Assembly: GCA_003577165.1 (NCBI GenBank)
Contig: QEUM01000004.1
Coordinates: 310,001-374,000, forward strand
Direction: 5' to 3'
Source: Armatimonadota bacterium
Lineage (GTDB): Bacteria > Armatimonadota > Fimbriimonadia > Fimbriimonadales > ATM1
DNA length: 64,000 nucleotides
The position numbers and the translations under genes were made by a program. Positions 60,436 through 64,000 of this stretch are shown one piece after another. Under the pieces are notes generated by a model. The model saw only the letters and a program-made list of their open reading frames with translations. It did not search any database and was not told the DNA's origin. Positions within the stretch are counted from its first letter, which is position 1; each line of letters begins with the position of its first letter.

Positions 60436-61356
60436 CTACTGCCAAAGAATCTGACCGACGAGGTCGCCTTCATGGCGAATCGTGCCGCCTAAGATGCAGT
60501 GTTCGATGCGTCCGGATACCTCGACACGCGCGGAGGGCAGTATCGTCACGTCTTCCAGTGACTCACATCGCACCTCTGCTTCCTCTCCGACTGCTACACA
60601 GTTTCGCATCTGAGCGTCCACCGTCGCGCCCGCTCCGATCGAGACTCCGTTTCCAAGAAGGAATCTCGAGCAGTCGAGGAACGAGTCGAGCGTGCCTGTG
60701 TCGAACCAGCGACCACGATAAATGCCCGCACGAACATCGTGCCCCCGCTCGACCAACAACTGAATGGCGTCCGTAATCTCGTACTCCCCACGTGCGCTCG
60801 GCGTGAGATCTCGGATCGCATCCCAAATCGCCGACCGGAAAAAATAGACACCGGCCATCGCGAAGTTCGACATCGGTGTCTTCGGCTTTTCGACCAGTTT
60901 GAGGATGCGATCTCCCTCCAGAACCGCGACTCCAAATCTGGACGGATCGTCCACATGCTGCACCATATTCAGGTTCTCGCAGCCCGATTCCTCAAATTGG
61001 GCTCGCAGCGCATTTAGCGAATCGGAGTAGACGGCATCTCCGAGATAGAGCACGAATGGATCACCGCCAACGAATTCCTCGGCAAATGAAACCGCATGAG
61101 CGAGCCCTTTTGGCTCGGTCTGGGTCGCATACGCAATTCGCATCCCGACCTCCCCCCCGTCACCAAATGCCGACTCGATGGAGGTTCGATTGTCACCGAC
61201 GATGATGCAAACTTCCGAGACGCCGATCTCCCTCAGCCTCTCGAGACCGTAGCAGAGCGTGGGAGTGTTGGCGATGGGGAGCAAGGGCTTCGGGATGTGC
61301 AGGGTGACGGGAAACAGCCGGGATCCTTTGCCGGCGGCCAGGATCACGCCCCTCAT
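60436..61356 (-). CDS. rmlA: Glucose-1-phosphate thymidylyltransferase-like nucleotidyltransferase
   Basis: The 306-residue protein has the NTP-transferase motif MRGVILAAGKGSRLFPVT with KPLLPIAN, LYLGDAVYS (metal Asp), VEKPKTP and a short C-terminal left-handed beta-helix part (VSIGAGATVDAQMRNC). It resembles the long RmlA type that makes dTDP-glucose, the first step to dTDP-rhamnose. Other rhamnose genes are not in the window, so another NDP-sugar remains possible. Confidence 0.85.
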   Translation of the reverse strand: MRGVILAAGKGSRLFPVTLHIPKPLLPIANTPTLCYGLERLREIGVSEVCIIVGDNRTSIESAFGDGGEVGMRIAYATQTEPKGLAHAVSFAEEFVGGDPFVLYLGDAVYSDSLNALRAQFEESGCENLNMVQHVDDPSRFGVAVLEGDRILKLVEKPKTPMSNFAMAGVYFFRSAIWDAIRDLTPSARGEYEITDAIQLLVERGHDVRAGIYRGRWFDTGTLDSFLDCSRFLLGNGVSIGAGATVDAQMRNCVAVGEEAEVRCESLEDVTILPSARVEVSGRIEHCILGGTIRHEGDLVGQILWQ

Positions 61357-61392
61357 CGGGCTGCCTCTCGCGATACAATGATCATTCTGAAG

Positions 61393-62619
61393 ATGATTGT
61401 GGTCCGGAACGCCGTCGGATGCCTACTCTCTGCGGCCGTCACAGCGGCGGTTTGTTTCGGTACCAACGGGTGTGGGCGACAAGAAGAACGTCGATTCCCC
61501 GATCACCTCGCAGAATACCTCAGCGAGCCGACCAATTCCGGCTTCGAAATCTATCGCCAACTCTCGTCCGAAGTGCAGAATGCATTTGCAGACATCATCT
61601 CAAGGGCGGAGTTGTCAACTGCGCGTAAGCAGGAAGCGGTGCGTCGCGCGGCGGCATTCATCTGGCGCTTGAAGTCCGCACAAGAGAACCGAATCGCCTT
61701 CGTGTTCCTTCCCACCAGCCCCCTTGCCCCCCCGCCAGACCGCAAAGGCTGGCGCTTTCTGGGCCGCATCCTCGCCTGGAAGGTCGAATTCGAACTGGAA
61801 TCCGAGCGCTACGATCAGGCGGTGGAGACATTCGCGATCGCACTGCGCTTTGGGCTCGACCTAACGGGTGGCGATGCGATGGATGCGGACCTGGGCTACT
61901 CGCTTGTTCGCGATTGCGCGAAGCCGCTTTGGAAATCGTTCGACTCTTTATCGCCCAACGAACTTCGCAAAACCTACGCGAAGATTCTGTCCGGACTCGA
62001 CGGCGCGCCTACACTCGAGCAGACATTGAGGCATGAACTGTATACGATGAAGGCGGCCATTCAAGCGATCCAAGATGAGTTCTTGGAGGGTGACGTCGCC
62101 CTGTTCGAAAAGGCGCTCGGGGATCGAGTCTCACCGGCTGTCAAGTATCTCCGCGAACTTCGCAGCAAAGACAAGAGCGAGCAGATCGAGTACTTCCGCG
62201 GCTTCGCGCGAGAGGCGGACCTCGAGTACGAGCGGCTTGTCAAGATCGCAGGGCAGCCGACTGAGACATGGACTCCTCCACCCGACCCGAGCGGAACGCG
62301 CCCCTGGAAGCGCTTCGCCGCGCACTACTTCCGAAGCGGAAGGTATCTCATGGACGCCTGGCTCGCGAACGAAGCGCTCCTGCGTCTGATGGCGGTGGAC
62401 GCAGCGCTGCTCGCCAGGCTGAAGGAGGGGCGCGGATTGCCGAGCGATCTTTCGGGCCTCCCCGCTTGGCTCAGGACGGACCCCTATTCCGGTCAAGACT
62501 TCGCCTACACTCCGAAGGGAATCGACTACTCGCTCTACAGTTTCGGACCGGATCGAAGGGATGACGGAGGGCCCTCAGGCGTCGAGGGTCGTGAGGCCGA
62601 CTTCCTGCCTCCACGGTGA
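61393..62619 (+). CDS. Predicted lipoprotein, all-helical with pseudopilin-like tail motif
   Basis: The 408-residue protein has a signal peptide with Cys in GTNGC (about residue 27) as a possible lipid site, then a long helical region, and ends GLPAWLRTDPYSGQDF-type sequence followed by DYSLYSFGPDRRDDGG, a tail pattern seen in pseudopilin-like proteins of related bacteria. TACAAT (61374-61379) overlaps the ATG at 61378, so I chose the next ATG, 13 nt after the box. It diverges from rmlA. Confidence 0.7.
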   Translation: MIVVRNAVGCLLSAAVTAAVCFGTNGCGRQEERRFPDHLAEYLSEPTNSGFEIYRQLSSEVQNAFADIISRAELSTARKQEAVRRAAAFIWRLKSAQENRIAFVFLPTSPLAPPPDRKGWRFLGRILAWKVEFELESERYDQAVETFAIALRFGLDLTGGDAMDADLGYSLVRDCAKPLWKSFDSLSPNELRKTYAKILSGLDGAPTLEQTLRHELYTMKAAIQAIQDEFLEGDVALFEKALGDRVSPAVKYLRELRSKDKSEQIEYFRGFAREADLEYERLVKIAGQPTETWTPPPDPSGTRPWKRFAAHYFRSGRYLMDAWLANEALLRLMAVDAALLARLKEGRGLPSDLSGLPAWLRTDPYSGQDFAYTPKGIDYSLYSFGPDRRDDGGPSGVEGREADFLPPR

Positions 62620-62630
62620 ATTCGGGTGGG

Positions 62631-62636
62631 TAGACT
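62631..62636 (+). promoter_or_regulatory. -10-like box TAGACT
   Basis: TAGACT ends 8 nt before the MOSC gene ATG at 62645, matching the spacing of the other leaderless starts. Confidence 0.35.
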
Positions 62637-62644
62637 GCCAGGCG

Positions 62645-63082
62645 ATGGAGGGGCGAGTCGTTTCGGTCCGTCGCAAAATCCGGCGTCAGGAAATGGAAGA
62701 GGCCACCTGCCTCGAGTTGTCTCCGTCCGGTATCGAGGGTGACTATCACTACGGTCATCCGACGAGGCAAGTGCTTCTGTTAGATCAGAGAACGCTGAGC
62801 GAATTCGGATATCAGCCCGGCGAACTCCGTGAGCAGATTCTCTTGGATTTCGAGAATCTGCAGACGCTCAAGCCGGGAACTCAACTGCAGGTCGGCACTT
62901 CGACTCTGCAAATCACCTTCGACTGCGCGCCGTGCAAGACCATGGCAGGCTACGTGGGCGAGGAAGCGGATTCGTTTATTTCCAAGATGACGGGCCGACG
63001 CGGAATGCTCGCCCGCGTTGTTGGGCCCGGTACCGTCAAGCCGGGAGACGTAGCAAGGGTGACTTGGAATGGAGGAGAGTAG
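62645..63082 (+). CDS. MOSC-domain protein
   Basis: The 145-residue protein has a MOSC-like fold with GIEGDYHYGHPTRQVLLLDQ and the conserved Cys in FDCAPCKTM (about 97-105), like the sulfur-carrying C-terminal domain of molybdenum-cofactor sulfurases. It would transfer sulfur from or to a metal cofactor, but the target is unknown. It overlaps the next gene by 14 bp. Confidence 0.88.
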   Translation: MEGRVVSVRRKIRRQEMEEATCLELSPSGIEGDYHYGHPTRQVLLLDQRTLSEFGYQPGELREQILLDFENLQTLKPGTQLQVGTSTLQITFDCAPCKTMAGYVGEEADSFISKMTGRRGMLARVVGPGTVKPGDVARVTWNGGE

Positions 63083-63377
63083 ACCGAAGGACCGCTTCGG
63101 TCTCATCCTGGGCGCGATCGTCTTCTTGGGTGGAATCTCGTTGCTCGGTTTGACCTTTTACAAGGCGTGGGATCTGTTTTCTCAGCCCCCCTCCACGCTC
63201 ATTGAGAGCAGCAATCCGGACGTCGCGAAGATCGGCGCCTCGATCGGCGATGTTCTCCTTCGCATCGCCTTCCTGCTCGTGATGTGCGTCGCAGGCTCGA
63301 TTATCTCGAGCCGAGGCATTCAGATGTACTTCGCCGCGTCGGGGCAAACCTCGACGAAGCAGAAGAAACTGCCTTAG
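63069..63377 (+). CDS. Small two-helix membrane protein
   Basis: The 102-residue protein has two hydrophobic helices (about 10-32 and 62-80) and charged ends. The function is unknown. Its ATG lies inside the MOSC 3' end, so the two genes are probably cotranscribed. The 3' end overlaps the convergent peptidase gene. Confidence 0.75.
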   Translation: MEESRPKDRFGLILGAIVFLGGISLLGLTFYKAWDLFSQPPSTLIESSNPDVAKIGASIGDVLLRIAFLLVMCVAGSIISSRGIQMYFAASGQTSTKQKKLP

Positions 63378-64000
63378 CCCCCGCCCTTAATCTCCAATCC
63401 GAGGGACTTGCCCTTGGCCGTTGCCGGGACTCCTTCCAGTAACCAGGCGGGCGCAGGCGCGCCCATGAGATAGTGGTCGAAGAACTGCTGCATGCGGATC
63501 GCCCAGTCTTTCTGGTTCACCCTCTTTCCGATTCCATGGTCTTCGCCGTTGTAGTTCACGAGCCAACTCGGCTTTCCGAGGCGGCGCAAGGCGGTAAACA
63601 ACTCGATGCCTTGCGTCCACGGCACGGCGCCGTCGTTGTCGTTGTGCAGGATGAGTAACGGAGTCGAGACCTTGTCCACCCAAAAGATCGGCGAGTTCTC
63701 AATGAAACGCAGCGGATAATCCCAAATCGTGCCGCCGATTCTGCTTTGCGTCTTTTCGTATTGGAACATCCGGCTCATTCCGGTGCCATACCGGATGCCA
63801 CCATAGGCGCTGATCATGTTCGAAACTGGCGCGCCGGCCTCTGCGCAGGCGAACAAGTTGGTCTGCGTCACCATATACGCGATCTGATATCCGCCCCAAC
63901 TGTGGCCCTGAATGCCGATCCGCTTGGGGTCGATGTAGCCGCGTCCCGCCACCTCTTGGATTCCGGACAGGACAGCCTTCATGCAACTGTCTCCCGGATA
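63374..64000 (-). CDS. Partial S9 prolyl-oligopeptidase-family peptidase, C-terminal part
   Basis: About 208 residues of the alpha/beta-hydrolase C-terminal domain are visible; the frame continues beyond the right edge (YPGDSCMKAVLSG). The catalytic triad is present: Ser in IQGHSWGGYQ, Asp in HNDNDGAVPW and His in NGEDHGIGKR. S9 enzymes of this type cleave short peptides, often after secretion; the N-terminal beta-propeller is outside the window. Confidence 0.93.
   Translation of the reverse strand, partial: YPGDSCMKAVLSGIQEVAGRGYIDPKRIGIQGHSWGGYQIAYMVTQTNLFACAEAGAPVSNMISAYGGIRYGTGMSRMFQYEKTQSRIGGTIWDYPLRFIENSPIFWVDKVSTPLLILHNDNDGAVPWTQGIELFTALRRLGKPSWLVNYNGEDHGIGKRVNQKDWAIRMQQFFDHYLMGAPAPAWLLEGVPATAKGKSLGLEIKGGG

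Noticed and set aside
1-64000. CRISPR arrays or insertion sequences
   Set aside because: No regularly spaced direct repeats, terminal inverted repeats with a transposase frame, or target-site duplications were seen.

Overview
The window looks like chromosome from a GC-rich diderm bacterium. I infer Armatimonadota, probably Fimbriimonadia, but no marker was searched. The supporting signs are an Lpt lipopolysaccharide-export operon, an outer-membrane porin with an SLH domain and coiled coil (OmpM/SlpA type), a DUF3084 protein, a prepilin-like protein with a DUF1559-like tail, two GH78 rhamnosidases, and many genes whose -10 box (TANNNT) sits only 5-9 nt before the start codon with no Shine-Dalgarno sequence, i.e. 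leaderless genes.

Layout. 1-1850: the 5' part of a long gene joining an HExGH zinc-peptidase-like region, an RHS-core-like end and the start of a NAGPA-like domain; it runs off the left edge. 1966-11694: a probable metal-resistance island next to tRNA-Ala(CGC), bounded on the far side by a 45-bp copy of the tRNA 3' half. It carries a seven-gene, one-direction cluster (Cys-rich exported protein, czcC, czcB, czcA, PII-NG, ABM/HmoA-like protein, P1B ATPase) and no integrase or regulator. 11757-25507: mostly secreted or exported proteins (TPR protein, DUF1080, Spy-like protein, Tat-exported FAD oxidase, GH78, metzincin, prepilin-like protein, S41 protease), with RNase P RNA, superoxide dismutase and an aquaporin. 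25655-33342: an unrecognised protein, amidase plus GerMN protein, PAP2 phosphatase, an ADP-ribosylglycohydrolase-like fusion, tRNA-Val(UAC), RidA, a GbsR/MarR-type regulator, a zinc-ribbon membrane protein and a lipoprotein.

33418-42745: a long leftward operon: IMPase/HisN, ruvX, mltG, yqeG, UbiA-type DPPR synthase, gtrA, aroE, a giant triple amidohydrolase, rpsR. 42791-44142: queC-queE (queuosine precursor). 44144-45543: RimB-type zinc protease and rimK. 45667-48939: a second GH78 enzyme with a discoidin-like insert. 49378-49452: tRNA-Val(CAC). 50208-56531: rlmN, lptCA-like fusion, lptB, lptF/G, DUF3084 protein, RuvX-like paralogue, with overlapping or nearly touching genes. 56758-64000: OmpM-like porin, a small exported protein, metK, rmlA, a lipoprotein, a MOSC protein, a small membrane protein and a truncated S9 peptidase.

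The genes fit a cell that invests heavily in its envelope and in export (LPS transport, outer-membrane anchoring, peptidoglycan remodelling, rhamnose activation) and that has acquired a czc-type metal-efflux module by integration at a tRNA gene.
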